Assembly (NCBI GenBank): GCA_026399025.1
Contig: JAPLRU010000036.1
Span: 1 to 47,218, forward strand
Direction: 5' to 3'
Source of the DNA: Methylobacter sp.
GTDB lineage: Bacteria > Pseudomonadota > Gammaproteobacteria > Methylococcales > Methylomonadaceae
Length of the DNA stretch: 47,218 nt
The translations under genes and the position numbers were made by a program. Within the stretch, counting starts at the first letter, position 1. Each line of letters opens with the position of its first letter. The notes below the pieces were generated by a model, which was not told where the DNA came from, did not search any database, and saw only the letters and a list, made by a program, of their open reading frames with translations. This document shows, in pieces, positions 8,850-22,200 of this stretch.

Positions 8850-10088
8850 TTAATACATAAACTCTACCGGTGACGAACGCTGCATCAACCGCTCGATATT
8901 GGCTTCCCAGCCGCGAATCCAGTTAGGGATTTCCGCTCCCGGCATGGGTTCCGAGATGAAATTGCCTTGGGCCAGATCGCAGCCTGTACTGCGTAAGAAA
9001 TCCCAGTCCGCTTGATCCGCCACGCCTTCGGCCACCGTTTTCATGCCCAGTTGCCTCGCCACATGAAGACTGACGGTATAAATCGCGCGTAAGGTGCTGT
9101 TGTTCGCGGCGTTATGGACAAAGCCTTGGTCCACTTTAAGCTCATTAAACGGGATGTCGCGTAACTGGGAGAAGGAGGAATGGCCGGTACCGAAATCGTC
9201 AATCGACAAACCGAAACGCTTCAAGCGTAGGCGGGTCAGAATTTCCAACGGTGCGGATAGGTCTTTCATCAGCTGGGTTTCTGTCACTTCCAGCACAATG
9301 CTGTCCGGCGCTATACCGGCATGGGCCGCAGCCGCGGCTACATAGTCCGCAAACTCCAACAACGCAAGGTTTTTCATCGATATATTAATCGCCACCCGCA
9401 GATTTAAGCCGCAATCCTGCCAGATTCTCGTTTGAGCGAAAGCTTCTTTGACCACAACCCGTGTCAAATCGTCGATCAGCCCATATTCTTCAGCCACGCC
9501 GATAAAGTGATCGGGACCCACTATGCCATTCCGGGGATGACGCCAGCGTACTAAAGATTCAACTCCGATCACCTTACCGTTGTTTACGGCTACTTTGGGT
9601 TGGTAGTAATTTATCAGTTCGCCTTTGGCTATCGCTTCACCTACCTCGTCTGCGCTGTAAGCTTTAATCGAGGTCAGGGCAATAGTGGGTGAGGGCGGCG
9701 TCCATTTGTTCAGTAACGCGGATAAACTCTCCGGATTGACCGGTTTGTGCAGATGGCCCAGCGCCGGAATTTTATGCGCCAGCACCAGTTTTTCGGCGGT
9801 TTGCAAGACGCGCTCATCCTCGCCGCTGATCAGGATAAGGCTGCCGGTATAATGCCGTCCGACCAAGTGCCGCATGAATTCTATTCCGTCCATTCCGGGC
9901 ATGTTCAGGTCCAGCAGAATCAGGTCCGGTGGAGTGTTTGGGCTGTCAAACTCCATCAGCGCAGCCGTTCCGCCGGCGCAAGTTTTCACCTGGGTAAATC
10001 CCAAGTTGGTCAGCATGTGACTCAGCAGCTTGAGCATAAAAGGCTCGTCATCGAGCACCAGAATCTTGATGTCGGATTTCTCAACCAT
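8850..10088 (-). CDS. REC-EAL response regulator, c-di-GMP phosphodiesterase
   Basis: I place the start at the internal ATG (10088), giving 412 residues, because AGAGGA sits about 7 bases upstream; an in-frame ATG 54 bases further up has no such site. Residues 7-125 are a receiver domain (LVLDDE, phospho-acceptor Asp in LLDLNMPGMDG, LISGE, HLHKP). Residues about 150-395 are an EAL domain with the expected residues present: ESLVRW, INISMKNL, LEVTETQL, DDFGTGHSSF, LKVDQGFV and AEGVAD. It therefore looks catalytically competent for c-di-GMP hydrolysis, and no GGDEF domain is attached. It follows the hybrid kinase after a repeat-filled gap of about 410 bases, so it may have its own promoter. Context suggests it is the output of the chemosensory cluster, in the position where Wsp systems carry the cyclase WspR. 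Confidence 0.9.
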   Translation of the reverse strand: MVEKSDIKILVLDDEPFMLKLLSHMLTNLGFTQVKTCAGGTAALMEFDSPNTPPDLILLDLNMPGMDGIEFMRHLVGRHYTGSLILISGEDERVLQTAEKLVLAHKIPALGHLHKPVNPESLSALLNKWTPPSPTIALTSIKAYSADEVGEAIAKGELINYYQPKVAVNNGKVIGVESLVRWRHPRNGIVGPDHFIGVAEEYGLIDDLTRVVVKEAFAQTRIWQDCGLNLRVAINISMKNLALLEFADYVAAAAAHAGIAPDSIVLEVTETQLMKDLSAPLEILTRLRLKRFGLSIDDFGTGHSSFSQLRDIPFNELKVDQGFVHNAANNSTLRAIYTVSLHVARQLGMKTVAEGVADQADWDFLRSTGCDLAQGNFISEPMPGAEIPNWIRGWEANIERLMQRSSPVEFMY

Positions 10089-10500
10089 GATTATTCCTCT
10101 TATAGGTATTTCGTTGTTACCGCTCTGTAACCAAAAATACAATGCCTCAAAGCCAGGGTAGAAAAATGTAGTCTTGCCGTTTTAGAACAAAAGCAAAAGC
10201 ATTCACCACGAAGGCACGAAGGCACGAAGATCACGAAGGAAAAATAATTGTTTATAGACGCCATCGTTGATCAAGCAGCATTAATTCAGGCACGTTGGAG
10301 TGCAGGCTTTGCCTGCTTGCAGGCGAAGCCTGCACTCCAACGTGCCTCGGATTGAATTTGCAGATGTCATGTCGGTCAATCAATTCAGCGCTCCATAAAC
10401 TCAATGTATTGAAAACTTCGTGTCCTTCGTGCCTTCGTGGTGAATGCTTTTGGTTTTAATACTTTGAAGCTTGGGAACCTGCGCATCGACACCGACATCG
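10089..10500. other. Repeat-filled gap inside the chemosensory cluster
   Basis: Apart from the AGAGGA ribosome binding site of the REC-EAL gene, the gap is occupied by the large inverted element at 10178-10452. No credible gene is present. A promoter for the REC-EAL gene would have to lie here. Confidence 0.5.
10178..10452. repeat. Long inverted element (family 2, CACGAAGG type) with a nested 28-bp hairpin
   Basis: The left end (TTCACCACGAAGGCACGAAG) and right end (CTTCGTGCCTTCGTGGTGAA) are inverted repeats. Bases 10178-10222 are the exact reverse complement of 17312-17356, and 10395-10452 are identical to 17283-17340, so this is a dispersed family. In the middle, 10289-10316 and 10319-10346 form a near-perfect 28-bp hairpin (core GGAGTGCAGGCTT, one mismatch) that the copy at 17.2 kb lacks. 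Confidence 0.8.
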
Positions 10501-13765
<3,265 letters not shown>

Positions 13766-13776
<11 letters not shown>

Positions 13777-14938
13777 CGCCGGCTCTCCCTTTTGCTTGGC
13801 CATTGGCCAGATTGGCCAGCATCAGCGAAATTTTATCCGGCGGCAGCACATACAATGCCGCGCCCAGTTCAATAGCTTCCGCCGGCATGCCGTGGATCAC
13901 CGAGCTGTCTTTGTCCTGAGCAAAGGTGACGGCGCCTTTTGCTTTCATCAAGCCCAGCTCCGCAGCGCCGTCCTTGCCCATGCCGGTCAGCAATATGCCA
14001 ACCGCGTCGGGGCCGTAAGCCGCCGCTACCGAGCGAAACAGGCAGGAAACCGAGGGCATATGGCCGTTTTCCGGGCCGCTGTTTCTCAATACGATCTGTC
14101 CTTGAACATTCACCGTTGCCTGAACACTATTGGGCGCGACATAGGCATGACCGGGCAGCATCACGGCGCCGTGCGTCGCCGTGCAGACCGGAAAGCCGGA
14201 AGATTGCTCAAGCCAGTGCACAAGCCCTTCGGTGAAGCCTTGAGCGATATGCTGAACAATAATCAGAGGCGCCTGAAAATTCTTGGGCAATTTCGATAAG
14301 AGCTGTTTCAATGCCAGCGGTCCTCCGGTTGATGAACCGACTGCGACCAACTTTATAGCGGCGGGTTTTGGCATGATCGGCTTGATGTCTTTCGAAACAA
14401 GTATTTTGGGCCGCGCCCAACGTTTAACCACCTTGACTTCCGACATCAGCTTGACGGTCTGGATTAATTCTCTTGCGGTCGCGGTATGCTCCGGACAGCC
14501 GATGCCGGCCGGCCTTTTGATAATGGCCAGCGCACCGGCTTCCAAGGCGCTGAGGGTCATCGCCATGCGCTCGCTGGAAGGGTTATCGGTCACCAACACA
14601 ATCGGGGTAGGAACGCTTTCCATGATGGCTCGGGTGGTCATGTAGCCGTCCATGTTCGGCATGTGCAGATCCATAGTGATCACGTCGGGGTTTTTGCTTT
14701 TGACTGCCTCAAGCGCTTCCAATCCGTTATTGGCGGTGCCGACCACTTGAATTTCCTGGTCGGAAGCGAACAGATACAGCAGAAACTCCAGTATCCACGG
14801 CGAGTCATCGACGACCAGCACTTTGATGGGAAGACGCCGGTTTGTGTTATTAGGCCGGTTATCAATCATTACATTCTCCGAGAGTCTCGGTAAGGTGCTG
14901 TGTTGCACGGGTTTCGAAGCTCCCGCCGCGACAGACAT
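13766..14938 (-). CDS. cheB: CheB-type protein-glutamate methylesterase with receiver domain
   Basis: This protein has an N-terminal receiver (KVLVVDDSP, phospho-Asp in ITMDLHMPNMDG, Lys in AIIKRPAG) and a C-terminal methylesterase with the expected triad: Ser in VGSSTGGP, His in IVQHIAQGF and Asp in LTGMGKDGA. It removes methyl groups from receptor glutamates to reset the MCP, as WspF does in Wsp systems. The ATG at 14938 is 2 bases after the cheA stop; a second in-frame ATG at 14869 (MIDNRPNN) has GGAG six bases upstream and may be the main start, giving 367 residues. It overlaps the hybrid kinase gene at its 3' end. Confidence 0.92.
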
Positions 14939-14940
14939 CG

Positions 14941-17139
14941 TTAAATAAGCCTTCGCACCGCTTCCAGCAAATTGCTCCGCTCGAAGCTGTGTTTAACGAT
15001 GTAGGCATTGGCGCCAAGAGCGAAGCCTCGTTCGCGGTCTTCAGGCGATTCCTGCGCCGTCACCAGCACTATCGGCAAAGCGGCCAGATTTTTATCGCTG
15101 CGGATTTTCGCGGTCAATTCGAGGCCGCTCATGCGCGGCATGTCGACGTCGGACACCACGAGATCGAATGTGTCGTTATTGAGTTGGATTAGGCCGTCGA
15201 TACCGTCGACTGCGGTCGCCACGTCATAGCCCGCCACCTCCAAAATGCCCTTAAGCAAACTGCGCGAGGTGATCGAGTCTTCCACGACCAGAACGGTTTG
15301 CTTGGGCTCGGTTCTTTTTTTCTCGGCCGCAACCGCTTTTTTGATTTCGGTATGCACGGTTTGCAAGGCGGATTTTAGTAAATCGGCAACATTCAGGATC
15401 GGGACCACCTTGCCCGAACCCAGAATGGTTGCGGCCGAAATGTTGCGCACTCGGGACAGCTGCGGTCCCAAGCTTTTAACCAGGACTTCCTGTTCGCCGA
15501 GCACTTCGTCCACGACAAAGGCCATGCGTTTTCCGCTTGCCGCTAAAATGAGTACAAGTACGGTATCGCTGAGGTCGGTGCCGGCTATTTCCAGTACTTC
15601 GTTCAGCCACACCAAGGCCAAGAGGTCGTCGCCAAGCTCTATCGTTTCGTGGTTTTCCAAGGTTCGGATGTCCTCCCGACGAATTCTTAGGCTGCGTTCC
15701 ACGCTGCCGGTCTGTACGACGAATAGCTGCGTTGCTACCCGTAGCGCAATACCGCTGTAAGTGCTGACGGTGAGCGGCAATTTGAGGTGAAAAGTCGTGC
15801 CGATACCGGCCTGGGTTTCGACCGTGATACCGCCGCCCAGTTGTTCCACTTTCTCGCGTACAATAGCCAGTCCCAAGCCTCTGCCTGAGACTTTGGTGAC
15901 CGCCGGGTTGGTTGAGACGCCGGATTGATAGATCAGATCTACGGCGGTCTTGCGATCCAGCCTGGATAACGCTTCTTGCTTGATAATGCCGAGACGGGCG
16001 GCGGCATCCTTCACTTTGGCAACGTCGATCCCGGCCCCGTCGTCTGAAACGTCGATTTCTACACAATTGCCGTCACACGGAAAAGCGGCAATTGTGATTT
16101 TTCCCTGCGACGGTTTATGCCGGTTGATCCGCTCTGCCGGCGTCTCAATGCCGTGATCGATGCAGTTGCGCAATAAATGAATCAGCGGGTCCTTGATTTC
16201 TTCAAGTATTCTGCGGTCGGCTTCAATGTCGCCGCCCTGAATGTCCAGATTGATGTTTTTGCCGCTGTCTTTTGCCAAATCCCGTACCAGTCTGGGGAAG
16301 ATTTCGGTGAGTGCCGAAACAGGCAGCATCAATGCTTTTTTCATATTGTCCAGCAGATCGTCCACTATCTTGTCCAGCAAGCGTTGATCTTGATCGGCTG
16401 TCCGGGTCATCATATCGAGCTGATGTCTCAAGGTTTTGATGAAGCCGGTATTCCGCTCGATCAATTCCATCCATTGCGGCTGTAGTTTTGCCGAGATGTT
16501 ATGAAATTCCGGTTGGCGCGCCGCTAATTCGGACCAGTCTTTGCTCCAGGCCATTATCATCGTTTGTGCGGTTTGCAGGTCCTGACGATGTTGTTGCGCC
16601 AACAGCTTTGCGACCAGCATTTCTTCCGCTTGTAAAAAAATGCAATCGAGCTTTGTTTTGGCAATCCTGACGGTTTCTGTTCGCGGCAATTTTCCTTCAA
16701 TGAGGACGCGCTGAGGAATTTTCGTTACGGCGGCAGCCTGCGGCACGGTTTCCTCGGTCTGCTCGGGCGTTTCGGCCGGCATTGCTTCAGGTTTTTGCAT
16801 AGGCGGTAATTCAAGCAATTCGCTCAATCGACTAATCGCTTGATGAACTTTGTCAAACAGTTCCGCGTTCAGCGCAACTTGTTTATTTTTCATCATGGCA
16901 AAGGTGTTTTCCAAGGTCTGACAGGCCGTTTCGATCGGCATTAGGTTCACCGAGCGAGCCGCTCCTTTTAGACTGTGCGCTTCGCGAAAAATCGTTTCGA
17001 TCAGTTCGGCTTGCTTGGCGGCGTCGGTCGATTTTTCGATCTCGTCGATGCCGGCAAACAGCGCGTCAATATGCTCCTGGGCCTCCAGCTTAAAGGTCTT
17101 AAGCAGCCGCTTGAGGAAATCGCTGTCTTGTTCGGCCAT
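14941..17139 (-). CDS. cheA: CheA-type histidine kinase with C-terminal receiver (WspE/FrzE-like)
   Basis: I use ATG 17139 (MAEQDSDFLKRLL) after a GGGGG stretch; the ATG 54 bases upstream reaches into the repeat region. In the 732-residue protein, HPT comes first with the phospho-His in REAHSLKGAARSV (about residue 55), then a linker, dimerisation and ATPase domain (LLRNCIDHGIE, VSDDGAGID, GRGLGLAIV), a CheW-like domain (about 460-595) and a C-terminal receiver (VLVVEDSITSRS, VVSDVDMPRMSG). There is no obvious P2 response-regulator docking domain. The fused receiver is characteristic of CheA proteins in alternative-output systems such as WspE, FrzE and PilL rather than swimming chemotaxis. 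It should phosphorylate CheB and a downstream receiver. Confidence 0.92.
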   Translation of the reverse strand: MAEQDSDFLKRLLKTFKLEAQEHIDALFAGIDEIEKSTDAAKQAELIETIFREAHSLKGAARSVNLMPIETACQTLENTFAMMKNKQVALNAELFDKVHQAISRLSELLELPPMQKPEAMPAETPEQTEETVPQAAAVTKIPQRVLIEGKLPRTETVRIAKTKLDCIFLQAEEMLVAKLLAQQHRQDLQTAQTMIMAWSKDWSELAARQPEFHNISAKLQPQWMELIERNTGFIKTLRHQLDMMTRTADQDQRLLDKIVDDLLDNMKKALMLPVSALTEIFPRLVRDLAKDSGKNINLDIQGGDIEADRRILEEIKDPLIHLLRNCIDHGIETPAERINRHKPSQGKITIAAFPCDGNCVEIDVSDDGAGIDVAKVKDAAARLGIIKQEALSRLDRKTAVDLIYQSGVSTNPAVTKVSGRGLGLAIVREKVEQLGGGITVETQAGIGTTFHLKLPLTVSTYSGIALRVATQLFVVQTGSVERSLRIRREDIRTLENHETIELGDDLLALVWLNEVLEIAGTDLSDTVLVLILAASGKRMAFVVDEVLGEQEVLVKSLGPQLSRVRNISAATILGSGKVVPILNVADLLKSALQTVHTEIKKAVAAEKKRTEPKQTVLVVEDSITSRSLLKGILEVAGYDVATAVDGIDGLIQLNNDTFDLVVSDVDMPRMSGLELTAKIRSDKNLAALPIVLVTAQESPEDRERGFALGANAYIVKHSFERSNLLEAVRRLI

Positions 17140-17645
17140 CGGATTATGCCCCCGGAAGTCTATGTAACTTAAACAACATACTATCGTTCCCACGCTCCGG
17201 AGACTGTGAAAGTATTATTCAAATCAATTTAAAAACCTATTCACCACGAAGACACGAAGAGCACGAAGGAAACAATAATTGTATAAACTCAATGTATTGA
17301 AAACTTCGTGTCCTTCGTGCCTTCGTGGTGAATGCTTTTGCTTTTGTTCTAAAACGAATACTTTCACAGTCTCTCCGGCGTGGGAATGCAGTGAGGGACG
17401 CTCCCGCGTCCCGTACCGCTGGAGCGGTATTCCGGCATTCCCAAGCCTCGGAATGCCGGAAACGCCGGTCCTGCGCTAAAGCGCGGACCGGCTTATTCCG
17501 GCCTACATCGAGATGTGTATAACGATGAGCGCCGGAACGTGGAACGATGTCGAAAATCAGTTTAGAAACCTATTCACCAAGTCGTTCGTGTCCTTCGTGG
17601 TGAATGCTTTTTGCTTTTGCTCAGTAGTTCAAGCCGGATAAACTC
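17140..17645. other. Gap between MCP and cheA filled by nested repeats
   Basis: About 500 bases with no gene. It holds part of a family 1 palindrome, a 172-bp element inserted into it (17201-17372) which itself contains a family 2 copy (17231-17356), and a further short family 2 copy at 17571-17622. The repeats separate MCP from cheA and could act as RNA stem-loops or terminators between the two blocks. Confidence 0.6.
17201..17372. mobile_element. 172-bp non-autonomous element with 16-bp TIR and 6-bp target duplication (family 3)
   Basis: The ends are AGACTGTGAAAGTATT (17201-17216) and its exact reverse complement at 17357-17372. CTCCGG at 17195-17200 is repeated directly at 17373-17378. 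Joining the flanks restores the intact palindrome core CACGCTCCGGCGTGGG found at 8698-8713, so the empty site is known from this same window. No transposase is encoded inside; the interior is a family 2 repeat. Confidence 0.8.
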
Positions 17646-20045
17646 TTAACGCCGTTTCATCAACAATTTCAGTTTAATACCCAGTTCGTGCAAATTATGC
17701 GCAACGCTTTCGGTCTGCTTGGTGCTGTCCACATTTTGCGAGCTGGCTTGGCTGATGCTCCTCATGGCCAGTACCACTTGGTCGATGCCCATCAACTGCT
17801 GTTGCGACGACGCAGCGATTTGCGCCGCGGCTTGCGCCGCGCCTTCAATACTCGCCGCCAGCAGCTTGATGGCTTCGTTGACTTGCACCGTCAGTTTCAT
17901 GCCGCCTTCTACCGCTTTGCGGCCCTGATCGGTAGCCGCCACTGCCGCTTCGGTCGCCTTTTGGATGTCCTGTAATATTTTTCGCACTTGGGCCGTCGCC
18001 TGCTTGGACTGGGCGGCCAAGTTTCTAACTTCCTGCGCGACGACTTTAAAGCCTTTGCCTTGCTCGCCGGCCTTGGCCGCTTCGATGGCGGCATTAACCG
18101 CCAAAATATTAGACTGCTCCGCCAAATCGTTAACCGTGGCAATAATCTCGCCTATGGTTTGGCCTTGCTCCGACAGCCGAACAATGCTTTGCGCTACCCA
18201 CTCCATCTGCTCCTGAATGAGCTGCATGGCGGCGATGGAGTCTTGCACCGAATTTTGTCCGCGCTGGGATATTTCCATGGTCTTGCGCGCACTGTCGGAG
18301 ACATGCTGAGCTTTTTCGGCCGCCATCATCGCGGTTTGCTTGACTTCTTCGACGGTGCTTGTGGTTTGGCTGACCGCGGCTGCGGTTTCCACCGAGCCGG
18401 TTGCCACTTGGGTGGTCGCGGACAGGATATTGCTGGTCGATGCGGCCAAAATGTCCACGGTTTCTTGTATTTCCTGCAACACGCGATGTATCTCGGCTTC
18501 AGCCTGTTTGCGTTCGGTAATATCGATGATGCTGGTCAACACCAACATGCCGTCCTCGCTCTGAATCGGGTTGAGGCCGATTTCCACCGGAAACTCGCGG
18601 CCGTCTTTACGCAAGCCGAACAGGTCGCGCCCGGCGCCCATAGGACGAACCGTCGGATTGGCGAAAAAAGAAGCGCGGTAAGCGGGATGCTCGCCGCGAA
18701 AGCGCTCCGGCACCAGCATATCGACCGATGATCCGAGCAACTCTTCGCGGCTATAGCCGAACAGTTTTTCGGTCTGGGCATTAACCAACGAGATTCGGCC
18801 GTCCTGATCGACCAGAATAATCGCATTCGGGGCCGATTCGACGACGCGGCGGAAGCGCTCTTCGGCATGTTTGCGCTCGGTGATGTCGGTAATACTGGTC
18901 AGCACCATCGATTCTTCGTCGCTATGGATCGGGTTGAACCCGATTTCTACCGGAAATTCCCGACCGTCTTTACGTAACCCGAAAAGATCGCGGCCCGCGC
19001 CCATAGGATGAACCCTGGGATTGATAAAAAATGAACTGCGGTAATCGGGACGGTTGTCGCGAAAGCGCTCCGGCACCAGTGTCTCGACCGACTGACCGAT
19101 CAATTCTTCGCGGGTATAACCGAACAGTTTTTCGGCCTGGGCGTTAATCAGCGCGATTCGGCCGTCCTGTCCAACCAGAATAATGGCGTTCGGCACGGAT
19201 TCGATAACGAGGCGAAAGCGCTTTACGCTTTCACGGCTTTTCCGGGTGAGTTTGCGCAGCCCATCCACCATCGCGTGAAATGATTGAGATAATTTCCCCG
19301 CTTCATCGGTTCTATGCAGGATCGGGACCTCAACCTCAAGATCACCCGCGGCCACGCGGTCAGTCAGTGCTGCGAATTGTTTGAGCGGATTAACGATTGC
19401 CCAGTTTAGCAGCCAGGTCATCAGGATACTGGAGACCAGCGCGATAACGCCGATGGCGACAAAGATAGTCTTTGCTTGTTGAGCTTTTTGTTCGGAGTGA
19501 GCAATCGAAGCTTCCACCTGTTTATAAGTATCGTCGCTCATATTCTGCACCAACGCGCGTATCCGGGCGTAACGGTCGGCCTGGATGCCGACCGCCAGGG
19601 CTTGCGCCGCTTTAATCTTGCCGGCATAAATTAACGGAACCTGCCGATCATCGCGAGTCTGTGTATACGTGAACAACAGCGTTTCCAATTGCTTGAGCTT
19701 GTCCAACATCTCTTTGTTATCCGCTTGGCGTAAGATCAGTTGCTGCATCAGTTCTTCTACTTTTTGGCGGCGTTGTTTGATGTCGTCGTATCTTTTTTTT
19801 TGCTCGGTCAGATTATTGGTCAGCATCATAGCCAGTATTTCAGCGCGCATAGTGCTCTCGGTTCCGCGGATCTGCGCCAGGTCGGCCGCGTTAGCAAAAT
19901 CGGTTTTATAGAGCTTCCGCTGCGATGCCTGTAAAAAGTCTATGTTTTGGTAAGCGGTTGCAATCACCCCGATCAGCAGCAGGATGATCAGGCCGAAACC
20001 GAGCAGCAGTTTGCTGCGGGTGGTCAGGTTAAGAAATAGCTTCAT
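17646..20045 (-). CDS. Methyl-accepting chemotaxis protein with HAMP and duplicated PAS domains
   Basis: The 799-residue receptor begins with a transmembrane helix ([20 protein letters not shown], about 13-32), a helical sensor region (about 33-190) of four-helix-bundle type, a second membrane helix (about 193-214) and HAMP ([20 protein letters not shown]). Two PAS domains with PAC ends follow (about 270-390 and 391-511); they share roughly three quarters of their residues, including [20 protein letters not shown]. The signalling domain carries the conserved hairpin tip [20 protein letters not shown] and [11 protein letters not shown]. It corresponds in position to WspA but adds the PAS pair on the cytoplasmic side. 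No CheR-binding pentapeptide ends the protein (LLMKRR). It starts 81 bases after the cheW stop. Confidence 0.92.
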   Translation of the reverse strand: MKLFLNLTTRSKLLLGFGLIILLLIGVIATAYQNIDFLQASQRKLYKTDFANAADLAQIRGTESTMRAEILAMMLTNNLTEQKKRYDDIKQRRQKVEELMQQLILRQADNKEMLDKLKQLETLLFTYTQTRDDRQVPLIYAGKIKAAQALAVGIQADRYARIRALVQNMSDDTYKQVEASIAHSEQKAQQAKTIFVAIGVIALVSSILMTWLLNWAIVNPLKQFAALTDRVAAGDLEVEVPILHRTDEAGKLSQSFHAMVDGLRKLTRKSRESVKRFRLVIESVPNAIILVGQDGRIALINAQAEKLFGYTREELIGQSVETLVPERFRDNRPDYRSSFFINPRVHPMGAGRDLFGLRKDGREFPVEIGFNPIHSDEESMVLTSITDITERKHAEERFRRVVESAPNAIILVDQDGRISLVNAQTEKLFGYSREELLGSSVDMLVPERFRGEHPAYRASFFANPTVRPMGAGRDLFGLRKDGREFPVEIGLNPIQSEDGMLVLTSIIDITERKQAEAEIHRVLQEIQETVDILAASTSNILSATTQVATGSVETAAAVSQTTSTVEEVKQTAMMAAEKAQHVSDSARKTMEISQRGQNSVQDSIAAMQLIQEQMEWVAQSIVRLSEQGQTIGEIIATVNDLAEQSNILAVNAAIEAAKAGEQGKGFKVVAQEVRNLAAQSKQATAQVRKILQDIQKATEAAVAATDQGRKAVEGGMKLTVQVNEAIKLLAASIEGAAQAAAQIAASSQQQLMGIDQVVLAMRSISQASSQNVDSTKQTESVAHNLHELGIKLKLLMKRR

Positions 20046-20126
20046 AGTGCCCTCGGGGTAGGCTATATCAATAAAAGCCGTAATTCATGTGATAGGAGGC
20101 TCAAGGCCAAAGGCAAAGGGTGAAAC

Positions 20127-20717
20127 TTACCTAACCTCTTCATGGACAACGATGCCGGCGTCTGTCAGCAGCTTTAGCGCATCCAGAATCACCAGATGTT
20201 CAGCGGCGATGCCTTTTAAATAACTTTCGCGGATGCCGTTGAGCGTCGATAATCCGGGCTGGATTTTATTCAGCGGGATGCGCTTGATGTCGACGACGGT
20301 ATCCGCCAGTATGCCGAATTCCATGTTGTCATTGGCTAGGATGATGATTTTGTTGAGATCGGTCAGTCCTTGCTCCGGCAAGCCGAAAAATTTCTTGATG
20401 TCGATCACCGACAGCACTTGACCGCGCACGTTGACGATTCCGGAGACGAAGGCAGGCGTACAGGGCAGGGGGGTAAGCTCTTTCAGCGGGCAAATTTCGC
20501 GCACCCAGGCGGTCTCAATGCCATAAGTTTCGTAAGCCAACATAAATGCCACGATTTCGAGGCATTCCTCGGTCTCAGTCAATTCGACCGGTTGCGCCAG
20601 CGCTTCAGCCCTGGCCTTGAGAATGTCCGGCCATTGCTCAGGCGGGGCTAACCATGACTGTTCGGAACGTGCACGGGGCAAACGCCGCTTATCGCCGCCA
20701 TTAAACGGCGCTTTCAT
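20127..20717 (-). CDS. cheW: CheW-type coupling protein (WspD-like)
   Basis: This is a 196-residue protein with an approximately 50-residue N-terminal extension before a CheW fold (VAFMLAYETYGIETAWVREI, GIVNVRGQVLSVIDIKKFFG, ILADTVVDIKRI). It links MCP to CheA. N-terminally extended CheW proteins of this kind are seen as WspD. Its ATG overlaps the cheR stop as ATGA, so translation is coupled. Confidence 0.9.
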   Translation of the reverse strand: MKAPFNGGDKRRLPRARSEQSWLAPPEQWPDILKARAEALAQPVELTETEECLEIVAFMLAYETYGIETAWVREICPLKELTPLPCTPAFVSGIVNVRGQVLSVIDIKKFFGLPEQGLTDLNKIIILANDNMEFGILADTVVDIKRIPLNKIQPGLSTLNGIRESYLKGIAAEHLVILDALKLLTDAGIVVHEEVR

Positions 20718-22198
20718 GCCGCATTCTCCAATTCGCGCATGGTATGGATAATTTCGGTCAAGCGGCCGGCCGTTATGCCGTCCGTTTCGGGCAGAATATC
20801 GCGCGGCGCATAAGCCTTAAGCAGCCGTAGTGCAATGTCGAAATGTTTGCCGGCTTCCCGGCGCCTGCCTTCTTGTCGATACAGGTTGCCCAGCGTGAAG
20901 TGCGCGAGTACGAAGCTCGGGTCCAGGTCCACGGTGCGCTTAAGTTCCATCTTGCCGCCATCCGCGCCTTGTTCCAGCAGCACCATCGCCATCAGATAAT
21001 GGCCTAGCGGGTCCTTCGGATTGGCCTCGATCGCCTGTCCGCACCATTCCTTGGCTTTAGCCAGATTGCCCTGGTTGGCGTGAATTTTAGCGAGCAGACT
21101 CATCGCCTTTATTTTGCCTTGCGGATTAGCCAGAAGCTTGGCGGCTTGTGCGCCGGCTTGGTCGTAGAGGCCTTGTTGATAAAGGGCGAGAGCGTGCTGA
21201 TAATCCGGCGATTTTGATGCGGAGAGCCCTTTGTCCTGCGCTAGCTGTACTACGCCGGCTTGCTTCATCGTCTTCACCGGACTGATGGGCTCCGGTAGGA
21301 TAAGGAAAGGCACTGACGGACACGGCGCCGTATGAGGGACGGCTTTGCGGTGCAACACGGCGTTGGGGAAATTAACCGCTTCTATGGCTTCAGGTAGAGC
21401 CTGATTAATGCCTTGGGTCTCGGTGGGACTGACCACCAGCCAGCCGCCAGTGGTCAACGACAGACACTGCCGGCGTATCACTTGAGCCACCAAGTCCGGT
21501 TTGAAGTACATCAACACGTTGCGGCAAAAGATGATGTCTATCGCATTGGTGTTGTTGATCAACGACGGGTAGGCGTTTTCCATCAAATTAAGGTAAGCGA
21601 ATGACACCATCTTTTGCACGGAAGAAATAATTTCATAATGGCCTTTTTCGGTAGCGCGAAAATAACCGGTTTTCAGCCAATCGGGCGTATTACGGAAGGA
21701 CCATTCCCTATAAATACCGGCTTCCGCCTTGGCTAAAGCGTGCGGATTGATGTCGGTGCCGAGAATGCTGATATGCCATTGCCTGAAATCGGGAATGATC
21801 CGTTGCACCATAATGGCGAGTGAGTAGGCTTCCTCGCCAGTCGCACAGCCGGCGCTCCAGATTCTGAGGATTTTTTCGTGCTGCCGCCGGGAATGAATGA
21901 GGGCCGGCATAATATAGGTTTGTAACGCATGAAAGGCTTGGGGCTCGCGAAAAAAATAAGTTTCGCCTACGGTCAGATGACAGGCCAGGGTTTCGATCCG
22001 GCTGCGATTCAGCGGAGTCGACATCAGCCAGCGCATGCATTCTTCAGTATTATGGAAATCGAACTCGCGTGCCGCCGCCTCGATTCCGCGGACCAGATCG
22101 GGCCAGCGTTGTTGAGGGAAATACAGCCCTATCTGTTGCGCCAGGAATCCGCTAAAACGGGATAGCAGCGAGTGCCGATATGTTTGCTCGGTATTCAT
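20714..22198 (-). CDS. cheR: CheR methyltransferase with TPR repeats (WspC-like)
   Basis: The 494-residue protein has a CheR N-terminal helical domain (about 10-75), a SAM-dependent methyltransferase domain (IWSAGCATGEEAYSLAIM, LGTDINPHALAKAEAGIY, IIFCRNVLMYF) and a C-terminal run of TPR-like helices (about 335-460, AKIHANQGNLAKAKEWCGQA). It methylates glutamates of the receptor. The CheR-TPR fusion is typical of WspC and FrzF, where the TPR part modulates the methyltransferase. It lies 2 bases downstream of the first cheW and overlaps the second. Confidence 0.92.
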   Translation of the reverse strand: MNTEQTYRHSLLSRFSGFLAQQIGLYFPQQRWPDLVRGIEAAAREFDFHNTEECMRWLMSTPLNRSRIETLACHLTVGETYFFREPQAFHALQTYIMPALIHSRRQHEKILRIWSAGCATGEEAYSLAIMVQRIIPDFRQWHISILGTDINPHALAKAEAGIYREWSFRNTPDWLKTGYFRATEKGHYEIISSVQKMVSFAYLNLMENAYPSLINNTNAIDIIFCRNVLMYFKPDLVAQVIRRQCLSLTTGGWLVVSPTETQGINQALPEAIEAVNFPNAVLHRKAVPHTAPCPSVPFLILPEPISPVKTMKQAGVVQLAQDKGLSASKSPDYQHALALYQQGLYDQAGAQAAKLLANPQGKIKAMSLLAKIHANQGNLAKAKEWCGQAIEANPKDPLGHYLMAMVLLEQGADGGKMELKRTVDLDPSFVLAHFTLGNLYRQEGRRREAGKHFDIALRLLKAYAPRDILPETDGITAGRLTEIIHTMRELENAA

Positions 22199-22200
22199 GC

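Noticed and set aside
17140-17645. Repeat-rich gap as a possible CRISPR array
   Set aside because: Repeats are inverted, unequal in length and without regular spacers.
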